From the NCBI RefSeq assembly GCF_902167145.1, contig NC_050096.1, forward strand, positions 184,113,825-184,177,824: a stretch of DNA of 64,000 bases, read 5' to 3'. This DNA comes from Zea mays. Taxonomy: Eukaryota > Streptophyta > Magnoliopsida > Poales > Poaceae. A program made the translations under genes and the position numbers. The notes beneath the pieces were generated by a model that had not been told where the DNA came from, ran no database searches, and was given only the letters and a program-made list of their open reading frames with translations. This document shows, piece by piece, positions 24,356 through 36,060 of the stretch. Positions within the stretch are counted from its first letter, which is position 1; each line of letters begins with the position of its first letter.

Positions 24356-26746
24356 TTAGGCTTGGGTCTTAGGTACCCAACTCATGTTGGGTCCTACAAG
24401 GTTAGCGCAAATATCCTTAGGGACCCAAATGCAAGTTTTGTCTCCCTTGCATTTTGCCCCTAACTTTCTAGCAACTATTTTCCTATCCTTTCTACAAATA
24501 GCAAAGGAAGCATTTAAAGCACAATAAATTGTAGAAGGTTCATTCACTACTTTCCTAGGAGCATGAATAATATTCTTTCTAGGCACATGATGAACAACAT
24601 TTTTCCTAGACATATTTCTACCATGCATATAGGAAGAACTAGAAGCAAACATGGCATGAGAGTCAAAATCATCATAAGAATTATAACTCCTATAAGCATT
24701 TCTAGTTTGTCTCCTATCATGATACATAAAAGCATGGTTCCTTTTAGTACTACTAGCCATAGGAGCCTTCCCTTTCTCCTTGGCGGAGATAGGAGCATTA
24801 TGGCTTGTCAAGTCCTTGGCTTCTCTCTTGTAGCCAAGTCCATCCTTAATTGAGGGGTGTCTACCAATCGTGTAGGCATCCCTTGCAAATTTCAGCTTAT
24901 CAAATTCATTCTTGCTAGTCTTAAGTTGGGCATTAAGACTAGCCACTTCATCATTTAGTTTTGAAATTGAAACTAAGTGTTCACAACAAGCATTAATATC
25001 AACATCCTTACACTTAGTGCAAATTTCAACATGTTCAACACAAGAGTTAGATTTACTTACTACTTCTAGTTTAGCATTTAAATCATTAATTTCACCTTTT
25101 AAAGAAGAAATGGTTTCATTACAAGTAGAGAGTTCACAAGAAAGCATTCCATTTCTTTTAACTTCTAGAGCAAGTGAATTTTGTGCACTAACAAATTTAT
25201 CATGCTCTTCATATAAAAGATCTTCTTGTTTCTCTAAGATTCTATCCTTTTCATTCAAGGCATCAATCAATTCATTAATCTTAGCTATCTTAGTTCTATC
25301 CAATCCCTTGAATAAACTAGAGTAATCTACTTCATCCTCACTAGACTCATCATCACTAGAAGAATCATAAGTATTAGCATTACGAGTGATTACCTTCTTC
25401 TCCCTTGCCATGAGGCAAGTGTGATGCTCGTTTGGGAAGAGGGCCGATTTGTTGAAGGCAGTGGCGGCGAGTCCTTCGTCGTCGGAGTCGGACGAAGAGC
25501 AATCCGAATCCCACTCCTTTCCAAGGTGTGCTTCGCCTTTGGCCTTCTTGTAAACCTTCTTGTTCTCTCTCTTCCCATTCTTCCCTTGCTCCTGGTCACT
25601 ATCATTTTCGGGACAGTTAGCAATAAAATGACCAACCTTACCACATTTGAAGCATGAGCGCTTCCCCTTTGTCTTAGTCTTCCTTGGTTGCCCCTTGCGA
25701 CCATTTAGCGCCGTCTTGAATCTCTTGATGATGAGAGCCATCTCTTCATCATTGAGTCCGGCCGCCTCAACTTGCGCCACCTTGCTGGGAAGCGACTCCT
25801 TGCTCCTTGTTGCCTTGAGAGCAATGGGTTGAGGCTCGTGGATTGGACCGTTCAACGCGTCATCGGCGTATCTCGCCTCCTTGATCATCATCCGCCCGCT
25901 TACGAATTTTCCGAGTACCTCCTCGGGCGTCATCATCGTGTACCTGGGATTCTCACGAATATTGTTCACGAGATGAGGATCAAGAACGGTAAAGGATCTT
26001 AGCATTAGGCGGACGACGTCGTGGTCCGTCCATCGCGTGCTTCCGTAGCTCCTTATTTTGTTGATGAGAGTCTTGAGCCGGTTGTACGTTTGGGTTGGCT
26101 CCTCTCCCCTTATCATGGCGAATCGTCCAAGCTCGCCCTCCACCAACTCCATTTTGGTGAGCATGGTGATGTCATTTCCCTCGTGAGAGATCTTGAGGGT
26201 GTCTCATATTTGCTTGGCATTGTCCAAGCCGCTCACCTTGTTGTACTCTTCCCTGCACAAGGATGCTAAGAGAACAGTAGTAGCTTGTGCATTTCTATGG
26301 ATTTGTTCATTTATGAGCATAGAGTTATCCGAGCTATCAAACTTCATTCCATTCTCTACAATCTCCCAAATGCTTGGATGGAGAGAGAATAAGTGACTAC
26401 GCATTTTGTGACTCCAAAATCCGTAGTCCTCCCCATCAAAGTGTGGAGGTTTGCCAAGAGGAATGGAAAGCAAATGCAAATTCGAACTATGTTGAATACG
26501 AGAATAATCAAATGAAAAGTTCGAATTGACCGTCTTTTTGTAGTCGTTGTCGTCGTCCTTTTGGGAAGAAGTAGACTCATCACTATCGTCGTAGTATATG
26601 ATCTCCTTGATGCGCTTTGTCTTCTTCTTCTTCCCTTCCTTCCGCTTGTAGCCCGAGCCGGAGTCAGTGGGCTTGTCATCCTTTGGCTCATTGACGAAAG
26701 ACTCTTTTTCGTTGTTGACCACCATCCCCTTTCCCTTAGGATCCAT
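24356..26746 (-). pseudogene. gag: A gag with one premature stop
   Basis: Starts MDPKGKGMVVNNEKES at 26746. The frame opens with a basic and acidic N-terminal part and the copia gag core ([19 protein letters not shown]), and stops at 26201-26203, where AKQI is followed by TGA; B and C have Trp (TGG) here. The frame then continues open to 24356 with the rest of the core, the zinc knuckle CFKCGKVGHFIANC, acidic DSSSDDESSEDE runs, a coiled-coil-like segment and the end [20 protein letters not shown]. One G-to-A change thus inactivates an otherwise intact gag of about 800 codons. Confidence 0.9.
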
Positions 26747-26781
26747 CTCTTCGGGCGATTAGTCCCCTCTTGAAGAGAACG

Positions 26782-26795
26782 GCTTTGATACCAAT
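26782..26795 (-). other. A primer-binding site
   Basis: The minus strand reads TTGGTATCAAAGCC next to the LTR. It is close to the TGGTATCAGAGC site of C, with one change (AAAGC for AGAGC). Primer: initiator Met tRNA, by family knowledge. Confidence 0.8.
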
Positions 26796-28046
26796 TGAGA
26801 ACACCTAGAGGGGGGGGGGGTGAATAGGTGATCCTGTGAAACTTCAAACTTAAGCCACGAAACTTGGTTAAGTGTTAGTACAATAATTTCCAAGTGGCTA
26901 GAGAGGAGTCTCAACAAAACACAATACCACAAGAGATCAGACACAGATATGACACAGTGGTTTATCCCGTGGTTCGGCCAAGACCAACGCTTGCCTACTC
27001 CACGTTGTGGCGTCCCAACGGACGAGGGTTGCAATCAACCCCTCTCAAGTGGTCCAAAGACCAACTTGAATACCACAGTGTTTTGTTTTGCCTTTCAATA
27101 TCCCGTTTGCGAGGAATCTCCACAACTTGGAGCCTCTCGCCCTTACACTTGAGATTCACAAGAAATTCAGAGTAAGGAAGGAAAGCAACACACACAAATC
27201 CACAGCAAAATGCGCACACACACGGCCAAGAATCGAGCTCAAAAGACTATCTCAAAGTTCTCACTAGAACGGAGCTCGAATCACTGAGAATGACAAACGA
27301 ATGCGCAAAGACTGAGTGTGGATGATCAAGAATGCTCTAAGGTTGCTTAGTTGCCTCCTCCATGCGCCTAGGGGTCCCTTTTATAGCCCCAAGGCAGCTA
27401 GGAGCCGTTGAGAGCAAATCTGGAAGGCCAATCTTGCCTTCTGTCGTCGGGGGCACCGGACAGTCCGGTGCACACCGGACACTGTCCGGTGCCCGATTTC
27501 CTTCCTTAAATGGCGAAGCCGACCGTTGGCAGCCTGAGAGCCGTTGGCGCACCAGACATGTCCGGTGCACACCGGACAGTCTGGTGCCGTCTTCTAGCCG
27601 TTGGCTCGGCCACGTGTCCCGCGCAGATTGCGCGGCCGACCGTTGGCCCGGCCGACCGTTGGCTCACCGGACAGTCCGGTGCACACCGGACAGTCCGGTG
27701 AATTTTAGCCGTACGCCGTCGACGAATTCCCGAGAGCGGCCAGTTCGCCCGAGTCAGTCTGGCGCACCGGACACTGTCCGGTGCACCACCGGACAGTCCG
27801 GTGCTCCAGACTGAGCTGAGTCTTGGCTGCACACAGCCAAGTCTTTTTCACCTCTTTTCTTTTCTTCTTCTTTCTGTTTCTAACACTTAGACAAGTATAT
27901 TAGTACACAAAACAATGTACTAAGTCGGAGAAACATACCTTAATTCTTGGTTTGTACCTTGTCCACCTTTTTACACTTAGGCACTTGTGTTGGGCACTAA
28001 ATCACCAAAATACTTAGAAATGGCCCAAGGGCACATTTCCCTTTCA
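26796..28046 (-). repeat. 5' LTR of element A
   Basis: 1251 bases. TATA box CTATAAAAGGG on the minus strand at 27376-27386. The palindrome cluster at 27451-27805 lies upstream of the TATA box in the minus-strand orientation. Confidence 0.92.
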
Positions 28047-30842
28047 AATTCTGCATATGGTAATCTCTTGTCCCAACCTATCTTATCTTGCAAAGCACAA
28101 GCCTTCAACATATCCTCCAGAATCTGATTGGTTCTCTCTGTTTGACCATCTGTCTGTGGGTGGTAAGCTGAACTGAACTTCAAGTGCGTGCCCAAAGCTT
28201 CATGCAACTGCTGCCAAAAATGGGAGGTGAACTGGGTGACTCTATCTTATACTATCTTCTTCGGAATGCCATGCAAGTACACAATCCGAGCCATGTATAA
28301 TTTGGCCAACACTGCACTGTTTTAAGTGGTCTTGACTGGTATGAAATGGGCCGCCTATGTCAGATGATCCACTACTACCTAGATGGAGTCATAACCAGTG
28401 CGAGGCAAACCGACTATGAAATCCATTCTGATCTCATCCCATTTCCACTGAGGAATCTACAACGGTTGCAACAAACCTGTAGGTCTCTGATGTTCTGCTT
28501 TAATCCTCTGACAACTGCCACATACAACCACATACTCTGCTATCTCCCTTTTCATACCGTACCACCAGAATCTTTTCTTCAGGTCTTGGTACATCTTCTC
28601 ACTACCAAGGTGTATAGAGTATGCTGTCTCATGAGCTTCCTTAAGAATTAGTTCCCGGACCAATTTGATATAGGGAACACACAGTCTGTCCTTGAACCAT
28701 ACCACTCCTTCTGCATCTTCACAGAAATCCTTGCCTTTCCCATCTATGATTAGCTGCCGGATCTTGTTGATCTTCTCATCACCCTTCTAACCTTTCCTGA
28801 TGTCTTGCTCTAGAGTGGGTTCCAACTCGATTATCACTCCTTGAGTGTTGTTCAGAAATCTGAGACTCAATCTGTCGAACTCCTTCGCTAGCTCATACGG
28901 CATCGGGTGAGTGGCCAACATATTGACTTGACTCTTTCTACTCAGAGCATCTGCAACCACGTTTGCCTTGCCTGGGTGATAATGAATCTCTAGCTCGTAA
29001 TCTTTGATCAACTCTAACCATCTTCGGTGTCTCATGTTTAGCTCTGACTGAGTGAATATATATTTGAGACTCTTGTGATCCGTGTAGATATCACACTTCT
29101 GCCCATAAAGATAGTGCCTCCAGGTCTTCAATGCATGAACCACGACTGCTAATTCCAGATCATGAGTAGGATAATTCTTCTCATGAATCTTCAATTGTCG
29201 GGATGAGTATGCCACTACTCTCCCTTCCTGCATTAACACACATCCCTGTCCGGTGTACGAAGCATCACAATATACTAAGAATGGCTTGTGAACATCTAGC
29301 AGAATCAGTACTGGTGCCATTGTCAACTTCTCCTTCAATGTCTCAAAAGACTTCTAGCATGCTGGGGTCCACTTGAACTCAACCTTCTTTGCCAATAAGG
29401 CTGTCATTGGCCTGGCAATCTTGGAGAAACCTTCAATGAAACGCCGATAATAACTGGCCATTCCGATGAAGCTCTTGATTCCTCGAACATCTTTTGGTGC
29501 TTTCCAGTCCAAGATAGCTGTTACCTTCTTTGGATCTACAACCAATCCCTCTCGGTTTATAATGTGACCCAAGAATAGGACTTCACTGATCCAGAACTCA
29601 CACTTGCTAAGCTTGGTATACCACTGACAATCTCGTAGCCTCTGAAGTACCTTCCTCAATTTCTCCTCATGCTCTTGCTCATTCTGGGAATATATAAGAA
29701 TGTCATCAATGAACACTACTATGAACTTGTCGAGGTAGTCCATGAACATGCTGTTCATCAAGTACATGAAGTAAGCTGGCGCATTCCTCAAAGCGAATGA
29801 CATGACCGTGAACTCATATAGTCCATACTTGGTGATGAATGCTGTCTTCGGTATATCCGAAGGTCGGATTCTAAGCTGATGGTAGCCTGACCTCAGATCT
29901 ATCTTTGAGAACACGCTGGCTCCTCTCAACTGATCGAATAAGTCTTCAATTCTGGGCAGGGGGTACTTGTTCTTGATAGTAACTTCATTCAAGGATCTGT
30001 AGTCAATGCACATCCTCTTTGTGCCATCCTTCTTCTCCACAAATAGCACTGGGGCTGCCCAAGGCAAGGTACTCGGTCTGATGTAGCCTTTCTCTAACAA
30101 CTCATCAATCTGCTTCTTGAGTTCCACCAACTCTGGGTCGGACACTCGATAGGCTCTCTTGGAAATAGGGGCGGTGCCTGGTATAAGCTCTATGGCAAAT
30201 TCAACCTTCCTTTTAGGTGGCATACCTGGTAACTCCCGGGGAAACACATCTGGGAAATCTAATACTACATTGATAGCCTCTGATGGTTTAATCTCCCCAA
30301 CATGGGCGGTGACTTGGTGACAACTCCCTTTCCTTGGTCCAGATAAGACCAACTCCACTAATACTTCTTCTCCTGATAAGGACACTAACTTCACTGTTCT
30401 CTTGTCATAGCTAAGACTGGCTTGATACTTGGTTAGCCAATTCATCCCTAGGATGACATCTATAGTTGTATCTTGGTTACCCATAACTATTAGATCAGCG
30501 GGGAACTCTATCCCCCTTATTTGAACTCTTGCACTAGGGCAAATCTATCCGTTTGGGTCCTTCCACCAACTGAACTAACTCTCATAGGTGGGTACACGGG
30601 TGCTACTGGTATATTATATAATTCTACCCATGATGCAGTCACAAAAGAATGCGTTGCTCCAGTATCAAATAAGAAATTTGCAGAATGGTACTCGACTGAG
30701 AACGTACCTAGTGCCACTCCTGGAGTCTCCTAGACTATGTCAGCCTCCAAGTGGTTCACCTTTCCATACTAGGCACGAGGTTGCCCACAGTTGTTACCTC
30801 TTTGCTGCATTGCATTCTGTCTGACTGGGGCATTGGGAGCTG
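28047..30842 (-). pseudogene. pol: E pol: protease, reverse transcriptase, RNase H, integrase (decayed)
   Basis: Going down the minus strand from 30842: a protease with FLFDTGATHSF (30717-30517 frame); DVILGMNWL and the reverse transcriptase (30484-29354) with [23 protein letters not shown] and FIDDILIYS; RNase H (29338-28787) with [22 protein letters not shown] and [10 protein letters not shown]; the integrase zinc region (28705-28457, HLGSEKMYQDL, CGSCQRIK); and the integrase core end with YHPQTDGQTERTNQ near 28150. Stops separate these frames, for example TAG after TPAC near 29354 and changes near 28250-28330. Each is a single-base change or small indel. The segment ends at the A insertion, and integrase resumes at 19082. 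Confidence 0.85.
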
Positions 30843-32083
30843 TGAGAGCACCTAGAGGGGGGGGGTGAATAGGTGATCCTGTAAAACTTTAAACTTAAGC
30901 CACAAAACTTGGTTAAGTGTTAGCACCAATAATGCCAAGTGGCTAGAGAGGAGTCTCAACAAAATACAATAACCACAGAAGATCAATCACAGAGATGGCA
31001 CAGTGGTTTATCCCGTGGTTCGGCCAAGACCAACGCTTGCCTACTCCACGTTGTGGCGTCCCAACGGACGAGGGTTGCAATCAACCCCTCTCAAGCGGTC
31101 CAAAGACCCACTTGAATGCCACGGTGTTTTGCTTTCTTTTCTTTATCCCGTTTGCAAGGAATCTCCACAAATTGGAGTCTCTTGCCCTTACAAGTATATG
31201 ATCACAAAGAAGCACAGAGTAAGGGAGGGAAGCAACACACACAAATCCACAGCGAAATGCACACACACACGACCAAGAATCGAGCTCAAATGACTATCTC
31301 AAAGTTCTCACTAGAACGGAGCTCGAATCACTTAGAATGACAATCAAATGCGCAGAGAATGAGTGTGGATGATCAAGAATGCTCTAAGGTTGCTTCGTTA
31401 TCTTCTCCATGCGCCAAGGGGTCCCTTATATAGCCCCAAGGCAGCTAGGAGCCGTTGAGAGCAAATCTGGAAGGCCATCCTTGCCTTCTGTCATCGGGCG
31501 CACCGGACAGTCCGGTGCACACCGGACACTGTCCGGTGCCCGATTTCCTTCCTTAAATAGCGAAGCCGACCGTTGGCAGACCTGGAGCCGTTGGCGCACC
31601 GGACATGTCCGGTGCACACCGGACAGTCCGGTGCCGTCTTCTAGCCGTTGGCTCGGCCACGTGTCCCACGCAGATTGCGCGGCCGACCGTTGGCCCGGTC
31701 GACCGTTGGCTCACCGGACAGTCCGGTGCACACCGGACAGTCCGGTGAATTTTAGTCGTACGTCGCCGGTGAATTCCCGAGAGCGGCCACTTCGCTCGAG
31801 CCAGCCTGGCGCACCAGACACTGTCCGGTGCACCACCGGACAGTCCGGTGCTCCCAGACTGAGCAGAGTCTTGGCTGCTTGAGCTAAGACATCTCCAATT
31901 GTTCTTTTCCTGTTTCCAGCACTTAGACACAAAACATTAGTCTCTAAAACAATGTACTAAGTCTGAGAAACATACCTTGATACTTGATTTGTACTTTGTC
32001 CACCATTTAGCACTTAAGCACTTGTGTTTGACACTAAATCACCAAAACACTTAGAAATGGCCCATGGGCACATTTCCCTTTCA
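30843..32083 (-). repeat. 3' LTR of element B
   Basis: 1241 bases; the palindrome cluster is at 31500-31853. The partner LTR lacks one copy of the GGTCGACCGTTGGC segment found here near 31695. Confidence 0.92.
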
Positions 32084-32856
32084 ATCTCCCCCTTTTTGGT
32101 GATTTATGCCAACACAATATTAAGCAAGTGGAACAAACACAAAAACACTTCAAATAAGAACTCAAATTGTTTTGATTCATATTTTGACATATATGGATCA
32201 CTCTTTGCCACCACTTGGTTTGTTTTTGCAAATCAAACTCAAATCTCTATCTCTAAGTCAAACACACTTGTTAAGACATAAAGAGAGTCATTCCAAGAGA
32301 AATTGATTCAAGATTTCAAAAACTCCCCCTTTTTTTTATAATTAACACTTCTCCCCACAAGAAGCCAACTTTTGACAAGAGAGACAACAAAAGAGTTTTG
32401 ACAAACCAAAAGCTCTATTCTACTATTTTCAAAATCTCTCAAGTGGTAGCTGATCCATTTATCGCTTTGGCCTTTATTTTCTCCCCCTTTGGCATCAAGC
32501 ACCAAAACAGGATTAATCTTGGCCCTTGAACCCCATTGCCTCACCAAAATCTTCAATAAGAATACAAAGGCAATAAGAGTACATGAGATGAACTTGGAAT
32601 AAGTTACCCTCTCATCGGAGTGTAGTGGAAGTCTTTCATGGTCCAAGTCCACCTTTTCCCTTTCAATTCTCCTTTGAGACTAAATCAAGCAAACTCAAAC
32701 ACACGGTTAGTCTCAAAGGGTCAAGTTGTAACACATCTCCCCCTAAATATGTGCATCACTTGCACAAAGACTTGTGAGGTCCTGGGAGTGCTTGTACAAC
32801 TTAAACAAAATGCATAAGGAGCATGATCAAAGGCATAACCACACGTATGCTATAAC
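32084..32856 (-). other. B 3' non-coding region with four polypurine tracts
   Basis: C-rich tracts on the plus strand (purine on the minus) at 32084-32099, 32323-32337, 32481-32490 and 32737-32744, as in A and C. No env-like frame. Confidence 0.75.
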
Positions 32857-35800
32857 TCAATCCAGGTTCCGCGAATCTAAGACATTTAGCTCACTATGCA
32901 GCCTGCAAAAGGTCTTCTCATCTAGAGGCTTGGTAAAGATATCGGCTAGCTGGTTCTCGGTGCTAACATGAAACACTTCGATATCTCCCTTTTGCTGGTG
33001 GTCTCTCAAAAAGTGATGCCGGATGTCAATGTGCTTTGTGCGGCTGTGCTCAACAGGATTTTCCGCTATTCGGATAGCACTCTCATTATCACATAGGAGT
33101 GGGACTTTGCTCAGATTGTAGCCAAAGTCCCGGAGGGTTTGCCTCATCCAAAGTAGTTGCGCACAACACTGTCCTGCGGCAACGTACTCGGCCTCAGCGG
33201 TGGATAGGGCAACGGAGGTTTGTTTCTTAGAGTTCCATGACACCAGGGACCTTCCTAAGAATTGGCACGTCCCCGATGTACTCTTCCTATCGACCTTACA
33301 TCCAGCATAGTCGGAATCTGAGTACCCAATCAAGTCAAAGTTAGACCCCTTTGGATACCAGATCCCGAAGCAAGGCGTAGCGACTAAATATCGAAGAATT
33401 CGCTTCACAGCCACTAAGTGACACTCCTTAGGATCGGATTGAAATCTAGCACACATGCATACGCTAAGCATAATATCTGGTCTACTAGCACATAAATAAA
33501 GCAAAGAACCTATCATGGACCGGTATGCTTTTTGATCAACGGACTTACCTCCTTTGTTGAGGTCGGTGTGTCCGTCGGTTCCCATCGGCGTCTTTGCGGG
33601 CTTGGCGTCCTTCATCCCAAACCTCTTTAGCAAATCTTGTGTGTACTTCGTTTGGGAGATGAAGGTGCCATCCTTGAGTTGCTTCACTTGGAACCCAAGG
33701 AAGTAGGTCAACTCGCCCATCATCGACATCTCGAATTTCTGCGTCATTACCCTGCTAAACTCTTCACAAGACTTTTGGTTAGTAGAACCAAATATTATGT
33801 CGTCGACATAAATTTGGCACACAAAAAGATCACCATCGCAAGTCTTAGTAAAAAGAGTTGGATCGGCTTTCCCAACCTTGAAAGCATTAGCAATTAAAAA
33901 GTCTCTAAGGCATTCATACCATGCTCTTGGGGCTTGCTTAAGTCCATAGAGCGCCTTAGAGAGCTTACACACGTGGTCGGGGTACCGTTCATCCTCGAAG
34001 CCAGGGGGCTGCTCCACGTACACCTCCTCCTTGATCGGCCCGTTGAGGAAAGCGCTCTTCACATCCATTTGGTACAACCTGAAAGAATGGTGAGCGGCAT
34101 ATGCTAGCAAGATACGAATTGATTCTAGCCTAGCCACAGGAGCAAAAGTCTCCTCAAAGTCCAAACCTGCGACTTGGGCATAACCTTTTGCCACAAGTCG
34201 AGCCTTGTTCCTCGTCGCCACCCCGTGCTCGTCCTGTTTGTTGCGGAACACCCACTTGGTTCCCACAACATTTTGCTTGGGACGAGGCACCAGTGTCCAA
34301 ACTTTGTTGCGCTTGAAGTTGTTGAGTTCCTCCTGCATGGCCAACACCCAGTCCGGATCTAGCAAGGCCTCTTCTACCCTGAAAGGCTCAATAGAAGAGA
34401 CAAAAGAGTAATGCTCACAAAAATTAACTAATCTTGAGCGAGTAGTTACTCCCTTGCTAATATCACCCAATATCTGGTCGACGGGATGATCCCTTTGAAT
34501 CGTCGCTCGAACTTGGGTTGGAGGTGCCTGAGGTGCTTCTTCCTCTTGAACATCCTGTGCTCCCCCTTGATCATGTGCCTCCACTTGAGGTACCTGTTCG
34601 TCATCTTGGGTTGGGGGATGCACCATAGTTGAGGAAGACGGTTGATCTTGCTCCAAATGTTCCTGAGGCCGTACATCTCCAATCGCCATGGTGCGTATCG
34701 CGGCCGTTGGAACGTCTTCTTCATCTACATCATCAAGATCAACAACTTGCTCTTTTGGAGAGCCATTAGTCTCATCAAATACAACGTCGCTAGAGACTTC
34801 AACTAAACCCGATGATTTGTTGAAGACCCTATACGCCTTTGTATTTGAATCATAACCTAACAAAAACCCTTCTACAGCTTTGGGAGCAAACTTAGAATTT
34901 CTACCCTTCTTCACTAGAATGTAGCATTTGCTCCCAAATACACGAAAGTAAGATACATTGGGTTTGTTACCGGTTAGCAGCTCATACGACGTCTTCTTGA
35001 GGAGGCGATGAAGGTAGACCCTGTTGATGGCGTGGCAAGCCGTGTTCACGGCTTCCGACCAAAAGCACTCGGGGGTCTTGAACTCTCCAAGCATCGTCCT
35101 CGCCATATCGATTAGTGTCCTGTTCTTCCTCTCTACCACACCATTTTGCTGAGGTGTGTAGGGAGCGGAGAACTCGTGCTTGATCCCCTCCTCCTCAAGG
35201 AAATCCTCCACTTGAAGATTCTTGAATTCGGACCCGTTGTCGCTCCTTATCTTCTTCACCTTGAGCTCAAACTCATTTTGAGCTCTCCTTAGGAAGCGCT
35301 TGAGGGTCCCTTGGGTTTCAGACTTATCCTGCAAAAAGAACACCCAAGTGAAGCGGGAAAAGTCATCAACGATAACTAGACCATACTTCCTCCTATGCTC
35401 AGATAGGCGACGGGTCCGAAGAGGTCCATATGTAGCAGCTCCAGGGGTCTTGATGTTGTCATCACATTTTTGGTGTGATGAGAGCCTCCCACTTGTTTCC
35501 CTGCTTGACAAGCTGCACAAGGTCTATCTTTTTCGAAATGAACATTGGTTAGACCTATTACGTGTTCTCCCTTTAGAAGCTTGTGGAGGTTCTTCATCCC
35601 CACATGTGCTAAGCGGCGATGCCACAGCCAGCCCATGCAAGTCTTAGCCATTAAGCATGCATCTAGACCGGCCTCTTCTTTTGCAAAACCAACTAAGTAA
35701 AGTTTGCCGTCTAGTACACCCTTAAAAGCTAGTGAACCATCACATCTTCTAAAGACAGACACATCTACATTTGTAAATAAACAGTTATATCCCATATTGC

Positions 35801-36053
35801 ATAATTGACTAACAGATAGCAAATTATATCCAAGAGACTCTACTAAAAACACATTAGAGATAGAGTGCTCATTTGAGATTGCAATTTTACCTAACCCTTT
35901 TACCTTGCCTTGATTCCCATCACCGAATATTATTGAATCTTGGGAATCTTTGTTTTTGACGTAGGAGGTGAACATCTTCTTCTCCCCCGTCATATGGTTT
36001 GTGCATCCGCTGTCGATAATCCAGCTTGAACCCCCGGATGCATAAACCTGCAA
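32857..36053 (-). pseudogene. pol: B pol with a 4-base frameshift deletion
   Basis: The first frame (36053-35376) holds protease [12 protein letters not shown], the HHCC region and the start of integrase to [10 protein letters not shown]. There C has AGTAAGTATGG and B has AGTATGG, so four bases are missing near 35390. The second frame (to 32857) holds the rest of integrase, reverse transcriptase with YVDD, RNase H and the normal C-terminus. Apart from this lesion the protein closely follows A and C. Confidence 0.92.
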
Positions 36054-36060
36054 GGAATAT

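Larger units (their letters stand above)
19083..28046 (-). mobile_element. Element A: Opie/Ji-type Sirevirus, full-length
   Basis: Bounded by TGAGCACACC at 19083 and CCCTTTCA at 28046, with TSD AATTC at 19078-19082 and 28047-28051. LTRs 1271 and 1251 bases; primer site, gag, pol and repeated polypurine tracts are in Sirevirus order on the minus strand. By eye about a dozen substitutions, mostly transitions, and one 20-base indel separate the LTRs, so it is young but older than C. pol is intact and gag has one premature stop. It split the integrase region of E. Confidence 0.93.

Noticed and set aside
31409..31882. Plus-strand frames such as TGQSGAHRTLSGA-rich ORFs in the LTRs of A, B and C (also 19648-20121, 27362-27814, 45099-45605, 52810-53430)
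   Set aside because: They translate the palindrome cluster, appear on both strands and in several frames, and do not correspond to any known protein.
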